This document shows positions 35,278-45,055 of a stretch of 52,428 nt of DNA, one piece after another. The stretch lies in assembly GCA_002869615.1 (NCBI GenBank), contig PKUH01000016.1, positions 1-52,428 on the forward strand, in the 5' to 3' direction. The position numbers and the translations under genes were made by a program. The notes below the pieces were generated by a model. The model was not told the origin of the DNA. It did no database searches and saw nothing but the letters and a program-made list of their open reading frames with translations. Position 1 is the stretch's first letter; the number at the start of each line of letters is the position of its first letter. The stretch is from Desulfuromonas sp. Its GTDB lineage: Bacteria > Desulfobacterota > Desulfuromonadia > Desulfuromonadales > UBA2294.

Positions 35278-38200
35278 TTGCGAGAATCAGCTGGCCCGGC
35301 CTTAAGCGCCAACCGGGTGATGGGGGCCCTTGGCAGCATTGTTGCCAGTCGCATCGCCAAGGAGTTCCGCGTTGGCGGCCCGAGCTTTACCCTCTCCAGT
35401 GAAGAGAATTCCGGTCTACGCGCCCTCGAAGTCGGGGTCCGCGAATTACAGGAAGGTTCAATCAACCGCGCTATTGTTGGTGCTGCCGATATGGCCGGTG
35501 ATTTACGATCTGTGCTCGGCCGTCACGCTTCCCATCCGTTCTCTGCCAAGGGGGCAGCTTCACCTTTCGATCAGAATGCCGATGGTGCTCTGGTCGGTGA
35601 AGGCGCCGCGGCGGTTATCCTGAAGCGCCTCGATGATGCCCGGCAGGATGGTGATCACATCTATGCCGTGATCAAGGGCCTCGGGACCTCAACCGGTGGC
35701 CCGGTCGAAGAGAGCCATACCGATAGCGACACTTACACGCGCTCTGTTGAGAGAGCCAGCCATGAGGCGGGGGCCTCTCCCGAAACCGTCAGCTACCTGG
35801 CAGCCAATGGTAGTGGTTTGCCCGATGAAGATGAGTTGGAGGCGAAGGCGCTCAGTACGTTTTTCGGTAACCAGAAAGCCGAGAACCCTTGCTATATCGG
35901 AAGTGCCATAGCCGATATCGGGCACGCCGGTGCCGCCGCCGGACTTGCCTCTCTGGTTAAGGCTGCGACCTGCCTCGATCAGCAGATCCTTCCGCCGCTG
36001 CGCAACCTCGAATCACTGCGTTTCGATTGGGTACGTGGCATGCGCAGCTTTATCGCTCCTGACTCGGCCCGCTACTGGTTGCGCAACCGGGCTGAGGGTC
36101 GGCGGCGGGCGCTGGTAAGCGGTGTCGGCGCAGACGGCACCTGCTCACATGCCATTCTCGAAGGAGTTGACGCCAAGGCTGCCCCGGGTCATTTTGTCGA
36201 TCGTCCACTGGGAGCCATGGATGAAGGGCTGTTCGCACTGGATGGTGATAATGCGAACGACCTCGTGACACGGATTTCTCAATTGCGGGATTTTGTCGCC
36301 ATGGCTCCTGATGGCGATATTGAGCAGTTTGCCGCCCAATGGTTTCTTGATGCAAAGCTGAACAGCCAGCATAAGCTCTGTGTTGCCATGGTTGCGTCGA
36401 GTCGTGCAGAACTGCTGGCGCAACTGGAGCATGCCGAGCAGTCATTGAGCCGCGACCCGGAACAAGCGCTTGGCTATCATGGCAGCTCTCTTTCAACGGC
36501 CATTCGTGATCGGCTCTTCTACTCCCCCGATCCTCTGGCCCGTCAAGGCAAGGTGGCCTTTATCTTTCCCGGCTCCGGCAACCATTTTGCGGGGATGGGT
36601 GCTGAACTGTCTGCCCGCTGGCCGGCTATCTACAACGCTCAGGACGCCGACAGTAAATTTTTAGCCCGGCAGTATTTGCCCGGACACTTCTGGAAACCGG
36701 AGTTGGCAGAGGCTCTACACGAGAACCATAATGCCCTGGTTATTGCCCAGGTGGCTCTCGGTACCGCGGTGAGTGACCTGGTCCGCAGCTTCGGTGTTGA
36801 GCCCGACGTGGTCAGTGGCTACAGCCTAGGTGAGTCGGCGGGTCTGTTCTCGCTCAAGGCCTGGCGAGATCGCGACGGCATGGCGCAGAGGTTGGCAGAA
36901 TCAACGCTCTTTACCGAGGATCTGGCGGGTGAATGCAAGGCTGCGCGCAAGGTCTGGGGATTAAAGAAAAATGAACAGGTTGACTGGATCCTCGGTCTCG
37001 TCGGGGCGCCGGCCGCGCAGGTCAAGAAAGCTCTCAAAGGCAAGGATAAAGCCTACCTGCTGATCATTAACACCCACAATGAGTGCGTGATCGGTGGTGA
37101 TCGCAGCCAGGTTGAAGCCCTGGCCAGTGAAGTCGATGGGCATTTCTTCCCGCTGCGCGGCGTCACGACAGTTCACTGCGAGGTTGCCGAACCGGTCAGG
37201 AAGGCCTACCGTGATCTGCACCTTTTCCCGGTGACCGCTCCCGAAGGGATCTCCTTCTACAGCTGTCACCGTGGTGAACGCTACGCGGTGACGACTGACA
37301 GTGCCGCTGACGTCATCCTCGGCCAGGCTCTGCAGACGGTCGACTATACCAGGGTTGTTGAACAGGCTTATGCTGATGGCGTCCGCATCTTCCTCGAGAT
37401 GGCACCGGGCAACTCCTGCAGCAGAATGATCAGCAGTATCCTGGACGGCCAGCCGCATATGTCCAGGGCGGCCTGTTATCCCGGGCAGAAACCGACTTCG
37501 TTGCTTCTGCGTCTGCTGGCAAACTGTCTTGCGGAACGTGTGCCGCTGGATCTCTCTGTGCTTTATCCGGAGAGTATCGTGGCGCCGGAAAAGAGTGCAG
37601 GTTCGCGCATTGCAACGGTGATCGGGGGCGAGGCTTTTTCCCCGGCGCCACTACCGCCGGAAATTGCGACGGCAAGCGCTGTTGACGAACAGCCGACAGA
37701 CGGGCCGCAAGACACGGAACACCTCAATCAGGAGCCAGGGGCCAGTCCCCGGCCAGTCCCCGGCCAGCCCAGGGATCTCAGTCAGGATCCGCTGGTGGCG
37801 CAAATGGCTGAGACGGCGGAGATGCAGGCCCGGGCGCATGAGGGCTACCTGCAGTTTGCCAGCACCATGGAGAAGACGCTGACCGAGAACATCAATCTGC
37901 AGATGTCGATTCTGCAGAAGATGGCCGCGAACGGAGAGAGAATAGAGGCTGGAGACTGGGAACCGGGGTATGGAGATACTTCCTCGCCTCATTCGCAGAT
38001 GGTGGTGAACCAACCCCCGGCTTCCAGCCCCCAGCCCCCGGTATTAGATCGTGACATGTGCATGGAGTTCGCCATCGGCTCGATCGCCAAGGTCCTCGGG
38101 CCTGAGTTCGCCGAGGTTGACACTTATCCGACCCGGGTACGCCTGCCGTATGAACCGTTGATGCTGGTTGACCGGATTATGACGATCGAAGGCGAGCCGC

Positions 38201-40386
38201 GCTCCATGACAGGCGGCCGCGTCGTCACCGAGCATGATGTCACGGCAGATCGCTGGTACCTCGATGGTGGCCGGATCCCGACCTGTATCGCCGTCGAAGC
38301 GGGGCAGGCTGACCTCTTCCTTTCCGGTTACCTGGGCATTGACTTTGTCGGCAAAGGAAAAGCGGTTTATCGGCTGCTCGACGCCGTGGTCACCTTTCAT
38401 CGTGGCCTGCCGGTGCCCGGCGATGTGATTCGTTACGATATCAGGATTGATCATTTCTTCCGCCAGGATCAGACCTATCTGTTCCGCTTTAATTTTGAAG
38501 GCACGGTCAACGGAGAGCCTTTGCTGTCGATGCAGAATGGCTGTGCCGGTTTCTTTACCGAACAGGAACTGGCGGCCGGGCAGGGGATCGTCCATACCAG
38601 GCTCGACCTGCTGCCGCAACCGGGTATCAAGCCGGACGACTGGCGAGACCTGGTGCCGTTAAAGGTCGAATCGTACGATGCGGCAGAGGTGAATGCGATC
38701 TACGCCGGCGACCTCGGCCGGGCCTTCGGTGCGCCCTTTGAAAACCTTGCCTTGACCAAACCCTATACCCTGCCCGGTGGCTACCTGAAGTTGGTTGACC
38801 GGGTCATCGAACTTGATCCGCAGGGCGGACGCTATGGCCTCGGCCAGATTCGCGCCGAGATGGACATCCGTCCGGACGACTGGTTTCTGACCTGTCATTT
38901 CTGCGACGATAATGTCATGCCCGGCACCCTGATGTACGAGTGCTGCATGCACACCCTGCGCATCTACCTGCTGCGCATGGGCTGGATCGGGGAGGATGGC
39001 AGCACCTGGTGCGAGCCGGTGCCCGGTGTTGACAGCGGCCTGAAATGTCGCGGCCAGGTGGTCGAGACGACCAGGACCGTCACATACCAGGTCAGTATCA
39101 AGGAGCTTGGTTACGGCCCGGAACCGTTTGCCATTGGTGACGCCCTGATGTTTGCCGACGGCAAGCCGATCGTCGAGATCCCGAATATGTCGATCCGCCT
39201 GGCCGGGTTGAATCGTGCCAAGGTCGAAAGTTTGTGGGGACAGTCTCAGTCCGGTTCCCGGCCCCCGGCCCCCGCTCCGCGGGTTCTCTATGATTACGAC
39301 AAGATCCTGGCGTTCTCGGCGGGTAACCCCTCGGAAGCATTTGGTGAGCCGTACCGGATCTTTGACCAGCAGCGCAAGATCGCCCGTCTGCCGCGCCCGC
39401 CGTTCCAGTTTCTCGACCGCATCGTCGGCGTCACCGGTGAACCGTTCAAGTTGGTCGAAGGAGCGACCTGCGTCGCCGAGTACGATGTGCCGGAAGATGC
39501 CTGGTACTTCGCGGCCGGGCGCCAACCGCAGATGCCGTTCAGCGTTCTGCTCGAGACCGGGCTGCAGCCGTGCGGCTGGCTGGCGGCCTATCTCGGGTCG
39601 GCCCTGACCAGCGAGACCGACCTCAAATTCCGCAACATCGATGGCGATGCCGTGCAGCACCGGGCGGTTACGCCGGAGTCAGGTCTGTTGACGACCCGGG
39701 TCAAGATCACCCGCATTGCCAGCAGCGGCGGCATGATTATCCAGAATTACGATTTTGAAATCAGTGATCAAATCGGGCCGGTCTATACCGGCACGACCGT
39801 GTTCGGCTTTTTCTCGGGCGAGTCGCTTGCACAGCAGGTTGGCGTGCGTGAAGCGCAGCTGTACACCCCGACCGCGGAAGAGCTCGCCCGTTCCGAGTCC
39901 TTTGCCTATCCGGCTACGGCCCCTTACCCCGAAAAGCAGCTGCGCATGCTCGACCGGATTGAGCTGTTTGTTGCCGATGGCGGGCCGGAACGGCTTGGCC
40001 TGATTCGCGGCAGCAAGAGGGTCGATCCTGAAGAGTGGTTCTTTAAGGCCCACTTCTATCAGGACCCGGTCTGCCCCGGGTCCCTCGGGCTCGAATCTTT
40101 GCTGCAGCTGCTCAAGGTTGCGGCGATGAAACGATGGGGCGGGCGTGAGCAAAGTCTGTTTGAGACCATGGTTCTCGGCGCCCGGCACAGCTGGAACTAC
40201 CGCGGCCAGATTATCCCGAGCAACGATCAGGTTGTGGTCGATGCGGTGATTACGGCGGTCGATGACGATCAGCAAATACTGAAGGCAAACGGCTTCCTCT
40301 CGGTTGATGGCAAGGTCATCTATCAGATGACCGACTTTACGATCAAGTTGCGCGAAACGTCGGCCAGTCAGCAAGGACTTGCCTGA
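35278..40386 (+). CDS. pfaC: PUFA synthase subunit PfaC, C-terminal part (rest of CLF, AT, paired FabA-like DH)
   Basis: The continuation of pfaC after the internal stop, 1,702 codons. It opens with the rest of the chain-length factor, whose active-site Cys is replaced (FTLSSEENSG), as expected for a CLF. An acyltransferase follows (FIFPGSGNHFAGMG; Ser1144 of the joined protein in GYSLGES); it replaces a separate PfaB. A linker with repeats leads to four hot-dog modules forming two FabA-like dehydratase/isomerase pairs. The catalytic-type His residues are at 1835 (TCHFCDDNVMPG) and 2220 (KAHFYQDPVCPG) in joined numbering. The position 35278 is a nominal TTG; independent translation from it is doubtful. 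Confidence 0.85.
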   Translation: MRESAGPALSANRVMGALGSIVASRIAKEFRVGGPSFTLSSEENSGLRALEVGVRELQEGSINRAIVGAADMAGDLRSVLGRHASHPFSAKGAASPFDQNADGALVGEGAAAVILKRLDDARQDGDHIYAVIKGLGTSTGGPVEESHTDSDTYTRSVERASHEAGASPETVSYLAANGSGLPDEDELEAKALSTFFGNQKAENPCYIGSAIADIGHAGAAAGLASLVKAATCLDQQILPPLRNLESLRFDWVRGMRSFIAPDSARYWLRNRAEGRRRALVSGVGADGTCSHAILEGVDAKAAPGHFVDRPLGAMDEGLFALDGDNANDLVTRISQLRDFVAMAPDGDIEQFAAQWFLDAKLNSQHKLCVAMVASSRAELLAQLEHAEQSLSRDPEQALGYHGSSLSTAIRDRLFYSPDPLARQGKVAFIFPGSGNHFAGMGAELSARWPAIYNAQDADSKFLARQYLPGHFWKPELAEALHENHNALVIAQVALGTAVSDLVRSFGVEPDVVSGYSLGESAGLFSLKAWRDRDGMAQRLAESTLFTEDLAGECKAARKVWGLKKNEQVDWILGLVGAPAAQVKKALKGKDKAYLLIINTHNECVIGGDRSQVEALASEVDGHFFPLRGVTTVHCEVAEPVRKAYRDLHLFPVTAPEGISFYSCHRGERYAVTTDSAADVILGQALQTVDYTRVVEQAYADGVRIFLEMAPGNSCSRMISSILDGQPHMSRAACYPGQKPTSLLLRLLANCLAERVPLDLSVLYPESIVAPEKSAGSRIATVIGGEAFSPAPLPPEIATASAVDEQPTDGPQDTEHLNQEPGASPRPVPGQPRDLSQDPLVAQMAETAEMQARAHEGYLQFASTMEKTLTENINLQMSILQKMAANGERIEAGDWEPGYGDTSSPHSQMVVNQPPASSPQPPVLDRDMCMEFAIGSIAKVLGPEFAEVDTYPTRVRLPYEPLMLVDRIMTIEGEPRSMTGGRVVTEHDVTADRWYLDGGRIPTCIAVEAGQADLFLSGYLGIDFVGKGKAVYRLLDAVVTFHRGLPVPGDVIRYDIRIDHFFRQDQTYLFRFNFEGTVNGEPLLSMQNGCAGFFTEQELAAGQGIVHTRLDLLPQPGIKPDDWRDLVPLKVESYDAAEVNAIYAGDLGRAFGAPFENLALTKPYTLPGGYLKLVDRVIELDPQGGRYGLGQIRAEMDIRPDDWFLTCHFCDDNVMPGTLMYECCMHTLRIYLLRMGWIGEDGSTWCEPVPGVDSGLKCRGQVVETTRTVTYQVSIKELGYGPEPFAIGDALMFADGKPIVEIPNMSIRLAGLNRAKVESLWGQSQSGSRPPAPAPRVLYDYDKILAFSAGNPSEAFGEPYRIFDQQRKIARLPRPPFQFLDRIVGVTGEPFKLVEGATCVAEYDVPEDAWYFAAGRQPQMPFSVLLETGLQPCGWLAAYLGSALTSETDLKFRNIDGDAVQHRAVTPESGLLTTRVKITRIASSGGMIIQNYDFEISDQIGPVYTGTTVFGFFSGESLAQQVGVREAQLYTPTAEELARSESFAYPATAPYPEKQLRMLDRIELFVADGGPERLGLIRGSKRVDPEEWFFKAHFYQDPVCPGSLGLESLLQLLKVAAMKRWGGREQSLFETMVLGARHSWNYRGQIIPSNDQVVVDAVITAVDDDQQILKANGFLSVDGKVIYQMTDFTIKLRETSASQQGLA
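37741..38042 (+). repeat. pfaC: Low-complexity repeat insertions in the pfaC AT-DH linker
   Basis: At 37741-37770 an 11-base unit, GCCAGTCCCCG, is repeated twice plus a partial third copy. At 37949-37976 and 38011-38041 there are GGCTGGAGACTGGGAACCGG- and CCGGCTTCCAGCCCCCAGCC-type strings that are partly inverted copies of each other. A related Pro-rich string lies at 39249-39276 in the linker between dehydratases. They are in frame and code for Pro/Ser/Gly-rich linker. Confidence 0.6.
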
Positions 40387-40456
40387 GCCGGCTGTGGCAG
40401 GTAGTATGGGCAAGGTTGTGTACCTACAGATATTAACAGCTGCGATGGTGGTGTGA
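40387..40456 (+). other. 70-bp junction between the pfa and ole genes
   Basis: This is the largest gap in the pfa-ole run. I see no strong terminator hairpin with a T-run in it, so read-through from pfaC into oleA is plausible. GGTGGTG precedes the oleA ATG. No clear promoter is visible by eye. Confidence 0.45.
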
Positions 40457-41500
40457 ATGAAGTACTCACGTGTCTATGTTGAATCGGTCGGTTATGAACT
40501 GGCACCGATTGTCGTAACCTCGACCGAGCTCGAAAACCGGTTGAAGCCGATGTATGAGACCTTGCATATTTCGCTCGGTCAGCTTGAAGCCTTGACCGGC
40601 ATTCGCGAGCGGCGCTGGTGGCAGCCTAACGCTCTGATCTCGGAAGGGGCGATTGACGCCGCCAAAAAGGCGTTGCGTGAGCGCAATATTGCCCCGGAGG
40701 ATATCGGGGCCGTTGTTTATGCCGGCGTCTGTCGTGAGCATTTCGAGCCGGCGACCGCCTGTCAGGTGGCGGCAGCGCTGGGGGTGCGGGGCGACGCCGC
40801 CATCTACGATACGTCCAATGCCTGCCTCGGAGTCCTCAACGGAGTCCTCGATATCGCCAATCGCATTGAGTTGGGCCAGATTCGGGCCGGCCTGGTCGTT
40901 GCCTGCGAGAGCTCCCGGGAGATCAACGAGATCATGATTCAGCAGATGCTCGATACCCCGACCATGGAGAACTTCACCAAATCGCTGGCGACATTGACCG
41001 GCGGCTCCGGCGCGGCGGCAGTCCTGCTTACCGACGGGTCTTTTACTCCGGCCCGGCGACCACGCCTGCTCGGCGGGGTCAACCTGGCCGAGCCGCAGCA
41101 CCACGCCCTCTGCCGCTGGGGGGTCTCGTCCGACGATCCGGAAAATCATGTTCCCTATATGCAGACCGATGCGGTCGCCGTGATGAAGCATGGGGTGGAA
41201 CTCGGGAAAAAGACCTGGGACGCTTTTCTCAAGGAACTCGATCTCAGCACGGAGCGGGTTGACAAGGTGATCTGTCACCAGGTCGGTGAGGCGCACCAGG
41301 CCCTGATTCTGCAGGCCATCGGGATCAGCCCGGAAAAGGATTTTTCGACCTACGGCTATCTCGGCAATATGGGCACGGTCTCCCTGCCGGTGACCGCGGC
41401 CATTGCCAAGGAGCGTGACAACCTGTTGCCGGGCGATATCGTCGGTTTCCTCGGCATCGGCAGTGGTCTGAATTGTCTGATGTTGGGTATCCAGTGGTAA
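40457..41500 (+). CDS. oleA: OleA, head-to-head acyl-CoA/ACP condensing thiolase
   Basis: A FabH/thiolase-fold enzyme of 347 aa that performs non-decarboxylative Claisen condensation of two fatty acyl thioesters to a 2-alkyl-3-ketoacid. The nucleophile Cys123 lies in DTSNACLGVLNG, the His in KVICHQVGEAH and the Asn in YGYLGNMGTVS. The HFEPATAC segment holds the Glu typical of OleA rather than FabH. The length matches OleA. Its stop overlaps the oleB ATG by one base. Identification is reinforced by the oleB, oleC and oleD order. Confidence 0.93.
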   Translation: MKYSRVYVESVGYELAPIVVTSTELENRLKPMYETLHISLGQLEALTGIRERRWWQPNALISEGAIDAAKKALRERNIAPEDIGAVVYAGVCREHFEPATACQVAAALGVRGDAAIYDTSNACLGVLNGVLDIANRIELGQIRAGLVVACESSREINEIMIQQMLDTPTMENFTKSLATLTGGSGAAAVLLTDGSFTPARRPRLLGGVNLAEPQHHALCRWGVSSDDPENHVPYMQTDAVAVMKHGVELGKKTWDAFLKELDLSTERVDKVICHQVGEAHQALILQAIGISPEKDFSTYGYLGNMGTVSLPVTAAIAKERDNLLPGDIVGFLGIGSGLNCLMLGIQW

Positions 41501-42390
41501 TGAGTAGACCCTATCCTTTTGCCAGTCATTTTCTCGACCTGAACGGTCTGCAATACCATTATCTCGATGAGGGTCAGGGTGACCCGGTGGTGATGGTGCA
41601 TGGTAATCCGAGCTGGTCGTTCTATTACCGCAATCTGGTCGATGCCCTGCGACAGAAGTACCGCGTCATCGTACCTGACCATATCGGCTGCGGTCTGTCG
41701 CAGAAGCCGGCTGTTGCCGATTATGCCTATACCCTGGAACAGCGGATCGACGACCTTGAAGCGCTGCTTGCGCATCTCGGAGTCGACCAGAGGATTACCC
41801 TGGTGGTGCATGACTGGGGCGGGATGATCGGTATGGGTTACGCCACGCGGCACCCTGAGCAGATTGCCCGCCTGGTCATTCTCAATACCGCCGCATTCCA
41901 CCTGCCGGCCGCTAAAAAGTTTCCGCCGGCGTTGAAAATCTGTCGCGATACCGCGCTCGGCAGATTTCTGGTCCTGCGGCTGAACATGTTTGCCGTCATG
42001 GCGGCGCGGGTCGGCTGCAAGCGCAATCCGATGCCGAAAGCTTTGCGGCAAGCCTATTGTGCGCCGTACGATACGCCGGCCAATCGCATCGCCACCCTGC
42101 AGTTTGTTCGGGATATCCCCCTGGCGCCGGCCGACCCCGGTTATGCTCTGGTCAGCACTATCGGAGCGGGCCTGGAGCGGTTCGCCGCAGTGCCGATGAC
42201 GATCTGTTGGGGACTCAGGGATTTCGTGTTCGACCGGCACTTTCTCGAGGAATGGCAGCGCCGTTTTCCGCTGGCCGAAGTGCACACGTTTGCCGATTGC
42301 GGCCACTACATTCTCGAGGATGCCAAGGACGAAGTCATTCCGCTGATCGAACGGTTCCTGGAGGAACACCCATTGACCAAGAGGGCATGA
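41500..42390 (+). CDS. oleB: OleB, beta-lactone decarboxylase (alpha/beta-hydrolase)
   Basis: A 296-aa alpha/beta-hydrolase of the haloalkane dehalogenase type; in the Ole pathway it decarboxylates the beta-lactone to the cis-alkene. The nucleophile Asp105 is in VVHDWGGMIG, the oxyanion region is HGNPSWSFYY, and the catalytic His is in DCGHYILED. ATG 41500 overlaps the oleA stop (TAATG); an in-frame upstream start at 41473 lies inside oleA and is less likely. It overlaps oleC by 4 bases. Confidence 0.92.
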   Translation: MSRPYPFASHFLDLNGLQYHYLDEGQGDPVVMVHGNPSWSFYYRNLVDALRQKYRVIVPDHIGCGLSQKPAVADYAYTLEQRIDDLEALLAHLGVDQRITLVVHDWGGMIGMGYATRHPEQIARLVILNTAAFHLPAAKKFPPALKICRDTALGRFLVLRLNMFAVMAARVGCKRNPMPKALRQAYCAPYDTPANRIATLQFVRDIPLAPADPGYALVSTIGAGLERFAAVPMTICWGLRDFVFDRHFLEEWQRRFPLAEVHTFADCGHYILEDAKDEVIPLIERFLEEHPLTKRA

Positions 42391-44054
42391 TGAGCCAGTC
42401 CGTTTTTGCCAATGTTGCAGCCCATCTTCCGGAGATGGCCCGTCTCCAGCCGGACTCCCCGGCGATCCATATCCCGCAGGGTTGTGACGCGCAACAGCAA
42501 ACCGTCTACCGCCAATACAGTTTTTCCGAGCTCGACCGGGAAAGTAACCGGATGGCACAGGCGCTTGAGTCGATCGGCATCCGGCGCGGTGTGCGCACGG
42601 TTCTGATGGTGCCGCCCGGGTTCGAGTTCTTTGCTCTGACCTTCGCGCTGTTCAAGACCGGCGCCGTCCCGGTGCTGGTTGATCCGGGGATGGGGATCAA
42701 GAATCTGAAAACCTGTCTGGCCGAGGCTGAACCCGCCGCCTTTATCGGTATCCCCAAAGCGCACCTGGCCCGCTTGTTGTTCGGCTGGGGCCGGCCGACC
42801 GTCCGGATTCTGCTGACTGTCGGTCGGCGTTTTTGGGGAGGGACGACCCTGGAAAAGTTGCTGCAGACCGTTGCCCCCGACCAGCCCTATCAGACCGTTG
42901 AGACCGAAACCGATGATACGGCGGCAATCCTGTTCACCAGTGGCAGTACCGGTGTGCCGAAAGGGGCCCTGTACAGTCATGGCAATTTCTCGGCCCAGGT
43001 CGAAACCCTGCGCCGGGTTTACGATATCCGGCCGGGCGAAGTTGATTTGCCGACCTTTCCGCTTTTTGCCCTTTTTGCGCCGGCGCTCGGCATGACCTCG
43101 GTGGTTCCGGAGATGGATTTTACCCGCCCGGCCGACGTTGATCCGGTCCGGATCGTCGCCGCCATCGAGCGCTTTCAGATTACCACCATGTTCGGCTCTC
43201 CGGCTCTGATTAACCGGGTCGGCCGCCATGGTGCAGCGCAAAAGATCAAACTGCCAAGCCTGAAGCGGGCCATCTCGGCCGGGGCGCCGGTCCCGGCGCC
43301 GGTGCTGGAGCGGTTTGCCGGGATGCTGTCCGACGAGGCCGAGGTTTTTACTCCGTACGGTGCCACCGAGGCCCTGCCGGTCTGCTCGATCGGCAGCCGG
43401 GAAATCCTCGGGGAAACGCGCGCGGCGACCGATCGGGGACAGGGGGTCTGTGTCGGCCGGCCGGTTCCGGGCCTGGAGCTGGAAATCATTGCGATCACCG
43501 ATGCACCGATTGCCGAGTGGGATGCCGCCCTCAAGCTCGGCACCGGTGAGATCGGTGAGATCATCGTCAAGGGACCGCAGGTGACGCGCAGTTATTACAA
43601 CCGGGCCGAATCGACCCGTCTTGCCAAAATCGCCGACCCCGAAGATGGCGGCGTTTATCATCGAATGGGCGATCTCGGATACCGCGACGGGCAGGGCCGG
43701 ATCTGGTTTTGCGGGCGCAAGGCGCACCGGGTGGTGACCGCCGACCAGACCCTGTTTACGATTCCGTGCGAAGCGATTTTCAATACCCACCAGGCCGTCT
43801 TCCGCTCGGCTCTGGTCGGTGTCGGGCCGGCGCCGCCGCAGCGCCCGGTCCTCTGCGTCGAACTCGAGAAAGAGACCGGGGCTGTCGCCTCCGAAGAGCT
43901 GCGCCAGGAGCTGCTCCGCCTCGGCGCCGGGCAGGAACTCACCCGCTCGATCAAAACCATCCTGTTTCACCCCTCATTCCCGGTCGATATTCGACACAAT
44001 GCCAAGATCTTCCGCGAAAAGCTGGCGATCTGGGCGACGGAGCAGCTGTCATGA
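42387..44054 (+). CDS. oleC: OleC, beta-lactone synthetase (AMP-dependent ligase fold)
   Basis: A 555-aa member of the ANL superfamily that converts the 2-alkyl-3-hydroxyacid to a beta-lactone using ATP. The P-loop TSGSTGVPKG is at residues 184-193, followed by ALYSHGNF. VFTPYGATEALPV is the A5 region and YHRMGDLGYRDGQGRIWFCGR the A7-A8 hinge. ATG 42387 or 42390 both overlap the oleB stop region (GCATGATG). It overlaps oleD by 4 bases. Confidence 0.92.
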   Translation: MMSQSVFANVAAHLPEMARLQPDSPAIHIPQGCDAQQQTVYRQYSFSELDRESNRMAQALESIGIRRGVRTVLMVPPGFEFFALTFALFKTGAVPVLVDPGMGIKNLKTCLAEAEPAAFIGIPKAHLARLLFGWGRPTVRILLTVGRRFWGGTTLEKLLQTVAPDQPYQTVETETDDTAAILFTSGSTGVPKGALYSHGNFSAQVETLRRVYDIRPGEVDLPTFPLFALFAPALGMTSVVPEMDFTRPADVDPVRIVAAIERFQITTMFGSPALINRVGRHGAAQKIKLPSLKRAISAGAPVPAPVLERFAGMLSDEAEVFTPYGATEALPVCSIGSREILGETRAATDRGQGVCVGRPVPGLELEIIAITDAPIAEWDAALKLGTGEIGEIIVKGPQVTRSYYNRAESTRLAKIADPEDGGVYHRMGDLGYRDGQGRIWFCGRKAHRVVTADQTLFTIPCEAIFNTHQAVFRSALVGVGPAPPQRPVLCVELEKETGAVASEELRQELLRLGAGQELTRSIKTILFHPSFPVDIRHNAKIFREKLAIWATEQLS

Positions 44055-45049
44055 AGGCATTGGTCACCGGCGGCGGCGGATTCCTCGGCAAGGCGGTTGT
44101 CCAGCTGCTGTGCCAGCGGGGTGATGAAGTTCGCTCTTTCTCCCGCCATCAACATCCGGCCCTGACGGACCTGGGGATTGAGCATTGTCGGGGGGATTTG
44201 AATGATGCCGATGCGGTCAGTCGTGCCGTTGCCGGATGTGATATCGTTTTTCATGTGGCGGCCAAGGCGGGTGTCTGGGGGCCGTATCAGGAGTATTACC
44301 AGGCGAACGTGGTCGGCACCCGCAACGTCATTGCCGCCTGTCGCCAGCATGGCATCGAGCGTCTGGTTTACACCAGCTCACCGAGTGTCGTGTTTGATGG
44401 CAGCGATATGGAGGGGGTCGACGAATCGGTGCCTTACCCGGAACATTTCGAGGCCTTTTATCCGCAGACCAAGGCGGAAGCCGAACAACTGGTGCTGCAG
44501 GCCAACGATGCGCAGCTGGCAACGGTCGCCTTACGGCCGCATCTGATCTGGGGGCCGGACGATAATCACCTGGTCCCGCGGATTCTCGAGCGCGGGCGCA
44601 AGGGGGCTTTGCGCAAGCTCGGCCGGCGCCCTTGCCTCGCTGACACCATTTACATCGACAATGCCGCCCAGGCCCATCTGCAGGCGTCTGATCATCTCAA
44701 GATCGGCTCTGCCGTTGCCGGACAGGTTTATTTCCTGGCCCAGGGGGAGCCGCTGCCGATCTGGGACATCGTCAATCGCATTCTCGACGCCGGCGGTATC
44801 CCGCCGGTGACCCGTACGATCTCTCCCGTTTTCGCCTATGGAATCGGCGCCATCCTCGAAGTGATCTATCGCCTGTTCCGGCTGCCGGGGGAGCCGCGCA
44901 TGACCCGTTTTGTCGCCCGTGAATTGTCGACCGCACACTGGTTTAATCTCGATGCGGCGCGGCGTGATTTCGGTTTCCGGCCGGCCGTCTCCTTCGATGA
45001 GGGGATCGAGCGTTTACGCCAGTGGTTGGCTGCCAACCGTTCCGGATGA
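44051..45049 (+). CDS. oleD: OleD, NAD(P)H-dependent 2-alkyl-3-ketoacid reductase
   Basis: A 332-aa extended short-chain dehydrogenase that reduces the OleA product. The dinucleotide-binding TGGGGFLG is at residues 6-13, the catalytic pair Tyr137/Lys141 in YPQTKAEAE, and the Ser region in VYTSSPSVVFDG. It resembles sterol dehydrogenase/isomerase-type epimerases, as OleD does. ATG 44051 overlaps the oleC stop as ATGA. It is followed 6 bases later by the PPTase gene. Confidence 0.92.
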   Translation: MKALVTGGGGFLGKAVVQLLCQRGDEVRSFSRHQHPALTDLGIEHCRGDLNDADAVSRAVAGCDIVFHVAAKAGVWGPYQEYYQANVVGTRNVIAACRQHGIERLVYTSSPSVVFDGSDMEGVDESVPYPEHFEAFYPQTKAEAEQLVLQANDAQLATVALRPHLIWGPDDNHLVPRILERGRKGALRKLGRRPCLADTIYIDNAAQAHLQASDHLKIGSAVAGQVYFLAQGEPLPIWDIVNRILDAGGIPPVTRTISPVFAYGIGAILEVIYRLFRLPGEPRMTRFVARELSTAHWFNLDAARRDFGFRPAVSFDEGIERLRQWLAANRSG

Positions 45050-45055
45050 GGCACT

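Noticed and set aside
35278-35320. Independent translation start of a second PfaC subunit at TTG 35278
   Set aside because: There is no ribosome-binding site, the TTG directly follows the stop, and the break cuts a folded domain; a nonsense codon explains it better.
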